Source of the DNA: Lentibacillus siamensis | GTDB lineage: Bacteria; Bacillota; Bacilli; Bacillales; Amphibacillaceae | Length of the DNA: 64,000 nucleotides | Direction of reading: 5' to 3' | NCBI RefSeq assembly: GCF_039522605.1 | Contig: NZ_BAAADS010000012.1 | Span: forward strand, 310,001-374,000 | Part shown: one piece after another, positions 49,016-56,748 of the stretch | How the letters are laid out: each line of letters starts with the position of its first letter | How positions within the stretch are numbered: the stretch's first letter is position 1 | The notes under the pieces: model-generated | Database searches by the model: none | The model's input: only the letters and a program-made list of their open reading frames with translations | Told to the model about the DNA's origin: nothing | Made by a program: the position numbers and the translations under genes

Positions 49016-50371
49016 TTATTCGTCATCATTAAAAAACACTTCATACAATGATTTAATCGCACTTTCCAAATCATCGGACTGAATCCCAAACATCATGGAA
49101 ACGTCCGAGGACCCCTGATTAATCATCTCAATATTAACATTCGCTTGCGTAAGTGCTGTTGCAGCCTTTTTGGCAATTCCGACTGTACTCATCAGTCCTT
49201 CTCCGACAATCATAACCATAGCAAGATTTCGGTGCATTTTTATATTGTCCGGCCCCAGTTCATCCTGGACACGTCTTAACACTTTTTTCTCTTTTTCGTA
49301 TGGAAAGTTGAAGTCGCGAATAATGACTGACATATCATCGATCCCTGATGGTGCGTGCTCGAATGAAATCGATTCGTCTTCCAGTATCTGAAGTAATTTT
49401 CGTCCAAATCCGATTTCCCGGTTCATTAAGTATTTGCTGACGAACATACTTGAAAAACCGGTGTCCCCAGCAATTCCTATAACGCATTTTTCGTGATGTT
49501 TTTTTTCAGCAACGATTAATGTTCCTGGAGCGTATGGGTTGTTTGTATTTTTAATGCTGACGGGTATTTGATGCTGAAAGGCTGGTATGAGTGCTTCATC
49601 ATGAAAAACCGAAAAGCCGGCATATGATAATTCACGCATTTCCTTATATGTTAATGTCGTGATTTCTTTTGGGTTGTTAACAATTGTGGGATTTACGGAA
49701 TACACCGAATCAACATCGGTGAAATTCTCATACAGATCTGCTTTAACCCCTGCAGCAACAATTGATCCGGTTATATCTGATCCCCCCCTGGGAAACGTCA
49801 TCAGTTGTCCATCATTTGTATAACCGAAAAATCCGGGAATGATCATGATTTCATCGTTTTCACGAAGCTTGTACAGTTTTTCATAGCTTTCATCCAAAAT
49901 TTGTGCTTGCCCCGGGTCGTCACTGACGATAATGCCGGCATCTTTTGGATTAAGATAGGTAGCATTTAATCCCAATTTTGTCAGATACATGCTGATAATT
50001 TTTGCGCTGCTGTCTTCACCAACCGATTTCAGTTTATCCATTTTGGTCCTGTCAGAAGAATCGTCTGAAATAATTGTTAAAATGGATTGTTCCAAGTCCT
50101 GTAAAAAATGTTGCTCAATTTCAAGTTCTTCGGCAATTTCCAAAAAACGATTGAGAACTGTCTGAAGCCGTTTAGCGTAGTCTTCCTTATTAAGGACGCT
50201 TTCGGCCAATTGAATTAACAGGTCGGTGACTTTGACATCTTCTTTATTCCTTTTTCCTGGCGCGGAAACGACGATTATTTTCCGTTCAGGATCATCTTTG
50301 ATAATGTCACCGACTTTTCTGATTTGTTCTGAATTTGCTACGGAACTTCCCCCGAATTTCGTTACTTTCAT
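49016..50371 (-). CDS. Aspartate kinase (monofunctional, YclM/ThrD type)
   Basis: A 451-residue aspartokinase, first step of the Lys/Thr/Met/diaminopimelate pathway. The kinase domain (residues 1-290) has MKVTKFGGSSVAN, the ATP/aspartate region FPRGGSDITGSIVA and a DVDSVYSVNP segment. Two ACT domains (about 305-445) contain MVMIVGEGLMSTVGIAKKAATAL. Length and the FGGSSVAN start fit the monofunctional class of B. subtilis ThrD (YclM) better than LysC or DapG. ATG 50371 has GGAGAGA. The location after spo0A is not that of B. subtilis, so it has moved or been inserted. Confidence 0.9.
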   Translation of the reverse strand: MKVTKFGGSSVANSEQIRKVGDIIKDDPERKIIVVSAPGKRNKEDVKVTDLLIQLAESVLNKEDYAKRLQTVLNRFLEIAEELEIEQHFLQDLEQSILTIISDDSSDRTKMDKLKSVGEDSSAKIISMYLTKLGLNATYLNPKDAGIIVSDDPGQAQILDESYEKLYKLRENDEIMIIPGFFGYTNDGQLMTFPRGGSDITGSIVAAGVKADLYENFTDVDSVYSVNPTIVNNPKEITTLTYKEMRELSYAGFSVFHDEALIPAFQHQIPVSIKNTNNPYAPGTLIVAEKKHHEKCVIGIAGDTGFSSMFVSKYLMNREIGFGRKLLQILEDESISFEHAPSGIDDMSVIIRDFNFPYEKEKKVLRRVQDELGPDNIKMHRNLAMVMIVGEGLMSTVGIAKKAATALTQANVNIEMINQGSSDVSMMFGIQSDDLESAIKSLYEVFFNDDE

Positions 50372-50421
50372 TAAAATCTCTCCATTTTTACTTTTTTTAT
50401 AGTTTAACATATTTTCTAAAT

Positions 50422-50452
50422 ATAAAAAGATGACTTTAAAGGTCATCTTTGA
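50422..50452 (-). terminator. Terminator of yqzF (minus strand)
   Basis: Read on the minus strand, AAAGATGACC, loop TTTAAA-type, GGTCATCTTT-like complement AAGTCATCTTT followed by TTATATTT. It overlaps the yqzF stop codon. Confidence 0.7.
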
Positions 50453-50676
50453 TTTCTTTTCGTATGAAGTTGTCTTTTACGGTCGCGATGGACAATAAAG
50501 CCGCCGATAAAAGCAATCCCTGCTATAAATAGCACAAGACCTGCCGTAAATTGAATGCCGATATGCAAAAATATTGGATTATAATCATCAAATAAAGTAT
50601 CACGCATGAGTTTAATTCCATATGCCGAAATCAACCCTGGGATAAACAGCAGTAAAGCTGCAATGATGCGAACCAT
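50443..50676 (-). CDS. yqzF: DUF2627 membrane protein YqzF
   Basis: A 77-residue protein with two membrane helices (about 3-22 and 40-62) and a basic C-terminus (HRDRKRQLHTKRNQR), matching the DUF2627/YqzF family of Bacillaceae. The function is unknown. It is divergent from bkdR, as in B. subtilis. The ATG has a GAGGGAAG site. Confidence 0.82.
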   Translation of the reverse strand: MVRIIAALLLFIPGLISAYGIKLMRDTLFDDYNPIFLHIGIQFTAGLVLFIAGIAFIGGFIVHRDRKRQLHTKRNQR

Positions 50677-50760
50677 ATTACTTCCCTCACTAATTCTCTC
50701 TGAAAGATTTCTTTTTTAATTATAGCAGATGCTTGTTCAAAATAGAAATTAAATCATATT

Positions 50761-50809
50761 TGCTAAATATTGCAGAATACCGTATGATGATGATATGCAA
50801 AGTATTGCA
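50761..50809 (+). promoter_or_regulatory. Two palindromic boxes upstream of bkdR (candidate BkdR sites)
   Basis: TGCTAAATATTGCA at 50761-50774 and TGCAAAGTATTGCA at 50796-50809 share the pattern TGCAA-N4-TTGCA, the first with one mismatch; their centres are 35 bp apart. A perfect third copy lies before the bkd operon at 52889-52902. The second box ends just before the bkdR ribosome site, which suggests autorepression if BkdR binds. Confidence 0.45.
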
Positions 50810-50823
50810 AGGTGGGGGAATTC

Positions 50824-52887
50824 ATGAAAAATGTATTGATTGTTGGTGCGGGTAAAGGTGGAAGTGCCTTGCTGAAGATTTTGTACAATACGGATCGCAT
50901 GAAAATGACCGCTGTCGTCGATCACAATCCCGATGCTGCCGGAATTATACAAGCCAGCGAAATGGGTATTCCTACAGGTGAAAACTGGCGGGATTGGATT
51001 CACAAAGATATCGATATTGTGATTGAAGCCACAGGAAATGAAGATGTACTGAACGATTTACTGGAAACCACCAGTCGATCAACCGTTGTAATTCCCGGGT
51101 CAGTTGCTTACATAGTATCAGAACTGTTGGAAGAAAAGGAATTATTGGTTAAACGGCTTCAGTTGCAAAGTGAGAATCAGGAGTTGATTCTAAATAATAT
51201 TCGTGACGGCATGATTGTTATTAATGACCAGGAACAGGTTCAGTTTGTCAATAAGAGTGCTGAGCGGATTACAGATGTGGCAAAAGATCACTTCATTGGT
51301 AAAAACATCAAGAATGTAATTGCCGGGACAAGACTTCCGCATGTAATTCGAAGCAGAAGGCGGGAGGTTAACCAGAAGCTCGTTCTGGAAAACGGTAAAA
51401 AGGTGATTACAACCAGAATGCCGATTATTAATATGGAAGACAGGCTTATTGGGGCTTTTGCTGTTTTTAAGGATATTACTGAGGTTGTGAACCTGGCCGA
51501 GGAAAATACCGATCTCAAGGAAATCAAAACGATGCTGGAAGCGATTATCCAATCATCCGACGAAGCAATCAGCGTCGTGGATGAAAGTGGAACAGGCATT
51601 ATGATAAATCCGGCATATACCAGAATAACCGGACTCAGGGAGTCTGACATAGTTGGGGCGCCAGCTACGGCAGATATTTCTGAAGGTGAAAGTATGCATA
51701 TGAAGGTTTTGAAAACCCGTCGTGCAGTTCGTGGAGTCCGAATGAAGGTCGGTCCTGGCAAACGGGACGTACTCGTTAATGTGGCGCCGGTGATTGTTGA
51801 CGGGAAAATAAAGGGAAGTGTCGGTGTACTGCACGATGTCTCTGAGATTAAGACACTGACAAGTGAGCTGAAACGTGCAAGGCAGATTATTCGGAATCTG
51901 GAGGCAAAATATACGTTTGATGACATAATTGGTGCATCAGAAGAAATGAAAATATCGCTTGAACAGGCGAAGGTCGGTGCAAAAACTCCTGCTTCGATTT
52001 TGCTTAGGGGTGAATCAGGTACCGGTAAGGAATTGTTTGCGCATGCCATTCATAATGAAAGTGACCGCAAGCATAATAAATTTATCCGGGTAAATTGTGC
52101 TGCCATCGCCGAATCGATATTGGAAAGTGAACTATTCGGTTATGAGGAAGGTGCTTTTTCCGGAGCAAAACAAGGTGGTAAGAAAGGTTTATTTGAGGAG
52201 GCAAATCTCGGCAGTATATTTTTGGATGAAATAGGCGAATTATCGCTGCACATGCAGGCAAAATTGCTTCGGGTTTTACAGGAGAATGAAATTGTCCGTG
52301 TAGGCGGAACAAATCCGATTACACTGAATGTTCGAATCATAACTGCTACCAATGTCAATCTGGAAAAAGCGATTATGAACAAAACGTTCAGAGAAGATTT
52401 GTATTACCGCTTAAACCGGCTGCCGATTTATATTCCATCACTACAGGAGCGAATTGATGACCTCCCTGACTTAATACGCCATATCATTAATAAAACCAAT
52501 CAGGATTATGGGCGCAATGTTAAATCTGTCAGTGAACAAGCCTTTGAGTATTTAAAAACCTATCATTGGCCGGGAAATGTCCGTGAACTGGAAAATGTCA
52601 TTGGCCGGGCTATGATTTATATGGATATGAATGAAGAAGTAATACAGAAAAACCATATTCCTGATTTGACTGGAACAGCTGCCAGGAAAGATGACAGAAA
52701 AGCAGTCATCCCGGCAATCCCTGATCAAAGTCTGCAGCAGGCTGTAAATAACTTTGAAAAAGAATATATCCGGAAAGCATTTGAAAAAAATAATTATAAT
52801 AAAACGAAAACTGCTAAAGAACTGCAAGTCTCCATCCGCAATTTGTATTACAAGCTTGAAAAGTATAGCATGCAAAATTTTTCATAA
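50824..52887 (+). CDS. bkdR: Sigma-54-dependent activator BkdR of the bkd operon
   Basis: A 687-residue bacterial enhancer-binding protein. The N-terminal part (residues 1-115) has a Rossmann-like VLIVGAGKGGSALLKIL segment. Two PAS-like sensor regions follow (about 118-235 and 240-350). The AAA+ sigma-54 contact domain (about 370-605) has P-loop GESGTGKE at 396-403 and GAFSGA at 443-448 (usual GAFTGA). A Fis-type HTH lies at the C-terminus (KTKTAKELQVSIRNLYYKL). ATG 50824 follows GGTGGGG. It should activate the promoter at 52945 in response to branched-chain amino-acid signals, as in B. subtilis. Confidence 0.93.
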   Translation: MKNVLIVGAGKGGSALLKILYNTDRMKMTAVVDHNPDAAGIIQASEMGIPTGENWRDWIHKDIDIVIEATGNEDVLNDLLETTSRSTVVIPGSVAYIVSELLEEKELLVKRLQLQSENQELILNNIRDGMIVINDQEQVQFVNKSAERITDVAKDHFIGKNIKNVIAGTRLPHVIRSRRREVNQKLVLENGKKVITTRMPIINMEDRLIGAFAVFKDITEVVNLAEENTDLKEIKTMLEAIIQSSDEAISVVDESGTGIMINPAYTRITGLRESDIVGAPATADISEGESMHMKVLKTRRAVRGVRMKVGPGKRDVLVNVAPVIVDGKIKGSVGVLHDVSEIKTLTSELKRARQIIRNLEAKYTFDDIIGASEEMKISLEQAKVGAKTPASILLRGESGTGKELFAHAIHNESDRKHNKFIRVNCAAIAESILESELFGYEEGAFSGAKQGGKKGLFEEANLGSIFLDEIGELSLHMQAKLLRVLQENEIVRVGGTNPITLNVRIITATNVNLEKAIMNKTFREDLYYRLNRLPIYIPSLQERIDDLPDLIRHIINKTNQDYGRNVKSVSEQAFEYLKTYHWPGNVRELENVIGRAMIYMDMNEEVIQKNHIPDLTGTAARKDDRKAVIPAIPDQSLQQAVNNFEKEYIRKAFEKNNYNKTKTAKELQVSIRNLYYKLEKYSMQNFS

Positions 52888-52888
52888 C

Positions 52889-52902
52889 TGCAATTATTTG
52901 CA
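52889..52902 (+). promoter_or_regulatory. Palindromic box (candidate BkdR upstream activating site)
   Basis: TGCAATTATTTGCA is a perfect TGCAA-N4-TTGCA palindrome right after the bkdR stop and about 45 bp before the -24 element, a good place for an enhancer-binding protein. It shares its pattern with the two boxes before bkdR. Confidence 0.5.
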
Positions 52903-52918
52903 ATGAGAAAAAAGATAA

Positions 52919-52933
52919 AATAAAGCGCTTACA
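52919..52933 (-). promoter_or_regulatory. Candidate catabolite-responsive element (cre)
   Basis: On the minus strand TGTAAGCGCTTTATT matches the CcpA cre pattern TGWAARCGYTWNCA except at the last two positions. It lies between the palindromic box and the sigma-54 promoter, where CcpA could block activation when glucose is present. Confidence 0.55.
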
Positions 52934-52944
52934 ACAATTCGTGG

Positions 52945-52962
52945 TTGGCATGTTTTTTGCAT
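52945..52962 (+). promoter_or_regulatory. Sigma-54 (-24/-12) promoter of the bkd operon
   Basis: TTGGCATGTTTTTTGCAT has GG at 52947-52948 and GC at 52959-52960 with ten bases between, the invariant sigma-54 spacing, and fits YTGGCACGNNNNTTGCW with one mismatch. Confidence 0.88.
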
Positions 52963-53017
52963 GTAAATTAATGGTGAAAATAAAAATAGTGAGTTGTGCA
53001 GTGATAAAGCCAACTAC

Positions 53018-53050
53018 TAGTTGCAGACAGGTTGACTTCCGGTGCAACTA
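53018..53050 (+). other. Hairpin in the bkd operon leader
   Basis: TAGTTGCA (53018-53025) and TGCAACTA (53043-53050) form a perfect 8-bp stem with a 17-base loop, ending a few bases before the AAGGAGG site of bcd. It could protect the 5' end or tune translation. Confidence 0.35.
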
Positions 53051-53069
53051 CAACAAGGAGGAAATAAAC

Positions 53070-54164
53070 ATGGAGATTTTTAAGTATATGGAGAAATATG
53101 ATTATGAACAACTGGTTTTTTGTCAGGATGAAAATTCGGGACTTAAGGCGGTTATCGCAATTCATGATACAACACTCGGACCAGCACTTGGCGGAACAAG
53201 AATGTGGACGTACAGTTCCGAAGAGGACGCAATCGAGGATGCGTTGCGGCTTGCAAAAGGAATGACTTATAAAAATGCTGCGGCGGGTCTGAACTTAGGC
53301 GGTGGAAAAACTGTCATCATTGGAGATCCTAAAAAAGACAAAAACCCTGAAATGTTCCGTGCATTTGGGCGTTACATCCAAAGTCTCAACGGCCGCTATA
53401 TTACCGCAGAGGATGTAGGTACGACAGTGCATGACATGGATCTTATTCATATGGAAACAGACCATGTAACCGGGATTTCACCGGAGTTTGGTTCATCCGG
53501 AAATCCATCGCCAGTTACCGGGTATGGAGTATATAAAGGTATGAAGGCAGCAGCGATGGAGGCTTTCGGTACTGATTCACTTGAAGGGCGAACGGTGGCA
53601 ATTCAGGGTGTCGGAAATGTTGCGTATGCTGTTTGCGAACATTTGTATAAGGAAGGTGCAGAAATTATTGTAACGGATATCAATCAGGATGCAGTACAAC
53701 GTGCAGTGGATGCATTTGATGCAAAGGCTGTTGAACCTGATGATATTTATAGTGTAGATTGTGATATTTATGCTCCATGTGCGCTTGGTGCAACGATCAA
53801 TGATGAAACCATTCCGCAATTGAAAGCGAAAGTAATAGCTGGTTCTGCCAACAATCAATTAAAAACTTCCGAACATGGTGATATCATTCATGAAAAGGGA
53901 ATTGTCTATGCGCCGGACTATGTGATTAATTCCGGTGGGGTAATTAATGTAGCGGATGAACTTAATGGATACAATGAATCGAGGGCAATGAGAAAAGTGG
54001 AAACCATTTATGATAGTTTAATGCGGGTATTTGAAATCTCCAAACGCGATAATATTCCGACGTATGCGGCCGCTGATCGCATGGCAGAGGAACGTATAGC
54101 ATCCCTGCGCAAGTCGCGTAACCAATTTTTACTGAATGGACATCACACGTTGAGCAGACGGTAA
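53070..54164 (+). CDS. bcd: Leucine (branched-chain amino acid) dehydrogenase
   Basis: A 364-residue Glu/Leu/Phe/Val dehydrogenase family member that deaminates Leu, Val and Ile to 2-keto acids with NAD. Catalytic Lys80 is in NLGGGKTVIIGD, and the NAD domain contains VAIQGVGNVAYAV. Size fits leucine dehydrogenase. ATG 53070 has AAGGAGG; the frame is open upstream through the promoter. It is the first gene after the sigma-54 promoter; ptb, which precedes bcd in B. subtilis, is missing. Confidence 0.95.
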   Translation: MEIFKYMEKYDYEQLVFCQDENSGLKAVIAIHDTTLGPALGGTRMWTYSSEEDAIEDALRLAKGMTYKNAAAGLNLGGGKTVIIGDPKKDKNPEMFRAFGRYIQSLNGRYITAEDVGTTVHDMDLIHMETDHVTGISPEFGSSGNPSPVTGYGVYKGMKAAAMEAFGTDSLEGRTVAIQGVGNVAYAVCEHLYKEGAEIIVTDINQDAVQRAVDAFDAKAVEPDDIYSVDCDIYAPCALGATINDETIPQLKAKVIAGSANNQLKTSEHGDIIHEKGIVYAPDYVINSGGVINVADELNGYNESRAMRKVETIYDSLMRVFEISKRDNIPTYAAADRMAEERIASLRKSRNQFLLNGHHTLSRR

Positions 54165-54194
54165 TCCTGCTATTGATGATGGGGAGAGATGGCT

Positions 54195-55301
54195 ATGGTG
54201 CTTCAGCATTTTCGAATTTTGGTTGTTAATCCAGGACCCGACAGGACGAAAATTGGTGTTTTTGACGACTCGGTATGTATTTTGGAGGAAAGCATTCGAC
54301 ATGACCGCAGCGAATTGAATTCATTTCGGCGAATAGCGGATCAGGCTGAATTCCGTAAATCAAATATTTTGGAACAGCTTGACAAGGATGGCATGAATAT
54401 TTCACGATTTGACGCGGTTTGTGGTCGGGGTGGGCTCCTCCGCCCCATCAAAGGCGGTACATATCGGGTGAATGAACCGATGCTGCGTGATCTGCAAAAC
54501 AGCTTTTATGGTGAGCACGTTTCAAATCTTGGTGGAATCATTGCATATAAAATAGCGCACGGTCTTAATATCCCGTCCTTTATAGTTGATCCGGTTGTAG
54601 TTGATGAGTTGGATGAGATTGCGAAAATTTCCGGAATTCCCGAACTCTCCAGAAAAAGCATTTTTCATGCGCTGAACCACAAAGCGGTCGCAAGAAAGGC
54701 TACCCATGATATGGGGAAGTCATATGCAGACTCCAGTTTGATTGTTGCGCATATGAGTGGCGGAATTACAATTGGTGCCCACTGCTATGGAAGGGTAATT
54801 GATGTAAATAATGGCCTCCATGGTGAGGGGCCGTTTTCAACTGAACGTGCGGGGACGGTCCCGGCAGGAAGTCTGGCATCGTTATGCTTTTCCGGTCAAT
54901 ATGATTTGGATGAAATAATGCAAAAGTTGGTTGATAAGAGCGGCTTAAACGCATACTTGCGGACCAGTGATTTGACGGAAATCGAAACTCGAATCACTGA
55001 TGGTGATCAATATGCCAAAAGAATATATGAAGCGATGGCTTATCAGATTGCCAAAGAGATAGGTGCAATGAGTACCGTATTAAAAGGGGAGATAGATGCG
55101 GTTATTTTAACAGGTGCGCTTGCACATGGGAAATTATTGGTTGAAATGACATCCAATCGTGTAAACTGGATAGCGGATGTAATGACATATCCGGGAGAAG
55201 ATGATTTACAAGCTTTAAACAGTGGAACATTAAGGGTGCTGATGGGAGAAGAACTTCCAAACAGCTACCCTGATCATTTACAAGTAGATAAGGGAGTGTA
55301 A
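54195..55301 (+). CDS. buk: Butyrate kinase-like protein with altered phosphate loop
   Basis: A 368-residue ASKHA-fold protein of the acetate/butyrate kinase family, normally interconverting acyl phosphate + ADP and acid + ATP. Overall identity is clear (GRGGLLRPIKGGTYRVNE, FIVDPVVVDEL, HALNHKAVARKA, GEGPFSTERAGTVP, AILTGALAHGK-like VILTGALAHG). However the first signature, NPGSTSTK in usual Buk, reads N12-P-G-P-D-R-T-K19, losing all three Ser/Thr that bind phosphate. ATG 54195 is preferred over ATG 54189, which sits inside GGGGAGAG. With ptb absent, its usual substrate supplier is not encoded here. Function as a kinase is therefore uncertain. Confidence 0.82.
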   Translation: MVLQHFRILVVNPGPDRTKIGVFDDSVCILEESIRHDRSELNSFRRIADQAEFRKSNILEQLDKDGMNISRFDAVCGRGGLLRPIKGGTYRVNEPMLRDLQNSFYGEHVSNLGGIIAYKIAHGLNIPSFIVDPVVVDELDEIAKISGIPELSRKSIFHALNHKAVARKATHDMGKSYADSSLIVAHMSGGITIGAHCYGRVIDVNNGLHGEGPFSTERAGTVPAGSLASLCFSGQYDLDEIMQKLVDKSGLNAYLRTSDLTEIETRITDGDQYAKRIYEAMAYQIAKEIGAMSTVLKGEIDAVILTGALAHGKLLVEMTSNRVNWIADVMTYPGEDDLQALNSGTLRVLMGEELPNSYPDHLQVDKGV

Positions 55302-55305
55302 ATAT

Positions 55306-56727
55306 ATGGCAAAAGAATACGATCTTGTTGTGCTCGGAGGCGGAACTGGCGGATATGTGGCAGCAATCAGGGCTGCACAAATCGGCATGCAGGTTGCAAT
55401 AGTCGAAAAGGGCGAGCTGGGAGGCACCTGTTTGCATAGAGGCTGTATTCCATCCAAAGCATTGCTGCGCAGTGCGGAAGTATTTAAACAGACGAAAGAA
55501 GCGCATACATATGGGGTGGAAACAACTGATGCGGCACTGAATTTCAGTAAAGTGCAGGAGCGGAAAAGTGGAATCGTTAATCAATTGCATAAAGGTGTTC
55601 AAGGTTTGATGAAAAAAGGAAAAATTGATGTCTTTAATGGGTTTGGACGGATTCTAGGTCCAAGTATTTTTTCACCGATGCCTGGAACCATTTCGGTAGA
55701 ATACGAGAATGGCGATGAAAATACGATGATTGTGCCCAAAAATGTTTTGATTGCCACCGGTTCAAAACCTCGTTCGTTGCCTGGCCTCCAAACTGATGGA
55801 ACCGTTGTCATGACTTCTGATGACGCACTGCAGATGGAACAGCTTCCCAAATCCATTATTATTGTAGGTGGTGGTGTTATTGGAATCGAATGGGCTTCCA
55901 TGCTGACTGACTTTGATGTCAATGTTACAGTAGTTGAGTATCTGGACCAGATTTTACCTACTGAAGATCAGGATATAGCCAAGGAGGCAGAAAAACTTCT
56001 GAAGAAAAAGGGAATTACATTTGTGAAAGGTGCAAAAGTATTATCTGACACGCTTGAAAAAGAAAGTGGAGTATCCATTCAGGCGGAGATAGATGGGAAA
56101 GCAGAAACATTCACTGCCGATAAAATGCTTGTATCTGTCGGACGTGATGCAAACACAGTAAACATCGGGTTGGAAAATACCGATATTGTTGTAGAGAAGG
56201 GGCATATTCAAACAAATAATTTTTATCAGACGAAAGAATCACATATTTATGCGATTGGAGATGTAATCGGTGGTATGCAGCTTGCCCATGTAGCCTCACA
56301 TGAAGGCATTACCGCTGTTGAGCACATGGCTGATACCAATCCATTACCAATCGAATATGACAATGTTCCTACCTGTATTTATTCAAATCCGGAAGTGGCA
56401 AGTGTTGGATTGACCGAAAGACAGGCGAAAGAAAAAGGATTTACGGTAAAGACAGGCAAATTTCCTTTTCAGGCGATTGGCAAAGCATTAGTTTACGGTG
56501 AGTCTGAGGGGTTTGTAAAAATCATCACGGATGAAGACAGCGAAGACCTGCTTGGCGTGCATATGATCGGTCCGCACGTGACTGACATGATTAGTGAAGC
56601 AGGACTAGCAAAAGTTCTGGATGCTACCGCCTGGGAAATCGCACACAGCATTCATCCGCATCCAACACTCTCCGAAGTAATGGGTGAAGCCGCGCTGGCT
56701 GTAGAAGGAAATCAGATCCACGGATAA
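55306..56727 (+). CDS. lpdV: Dihydrolipoyl dehydrogenase (E3) of the branched-chain keto-acid complex
   Basis: A 473-residue FAD disulphide oxidoreductase. The FAD motif GGGTGGYVAAIRAAQ starts at residue 11, the redox disulphide is Cys42/Cys47 (GGTCLHRGC), the NAD motif is VGGGVIGIEWAS, and the C-terminal active-site His is in HSIHPHPTLSE. It reoxidises the lipoyl group of BkdB. It starts 4 bases after the buk stop. Confidence 0.95.
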   Translation: MAKEYDLVVLGGGTGGYVAAIRAAQIGMQVAIVEKGELGGTCLHRGCIPSKALLRSAEVFKQTKEAHTYGVETTDAALNFSKVQERKSGIVNQLHKGVQGLMKKGKIDVFNGFGRILGPSIFSPMPGTISVEYENGDENTMIVPKNVLIATGSKPRSLPGLQTDGTVVMTSDDALQMEQLPKSIIIVGGGVIGIEWASMLTDFDVNVTVVEYLDQILPTEDQDIAKEAEKLLKKKGITFVKGAKVLSDTLEKESGVSIQAEIDGKAETFTADKMLVSVGRDANTVNIGLENTDIVVEKGHIQTNNFYQTKESHIYAIGDVIGGMQLAHVASHEGITAVEHMADTNPLPIEYDNVPTCIYSNPEVASVGLTERQAKEKGFTVKTGKFPFQAIGKALVYGESEGFVKIITDEDSEDLLGVHMIGPHVTDMISEAGLAKVLDATAWEIAHSIHPHPTLSEVMGEAALAVEGNQIHG

Positions 56728-56748
56728 CTTTAAAGGGAGGGATTCAGA

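Noticed and set aside
48938..50760. Prophage or mobile island between spo0A and bkdR
   Set aside because: No integrase, transposase, att-like repeats or compositional break; only an aspartokinase and yqzF are present.
54189..54260. Frameshift or pseudogene in buk
   Set aside because: The frame is intact for 368 residues and flanking family blocks are conserved; only the signature loop is changed.
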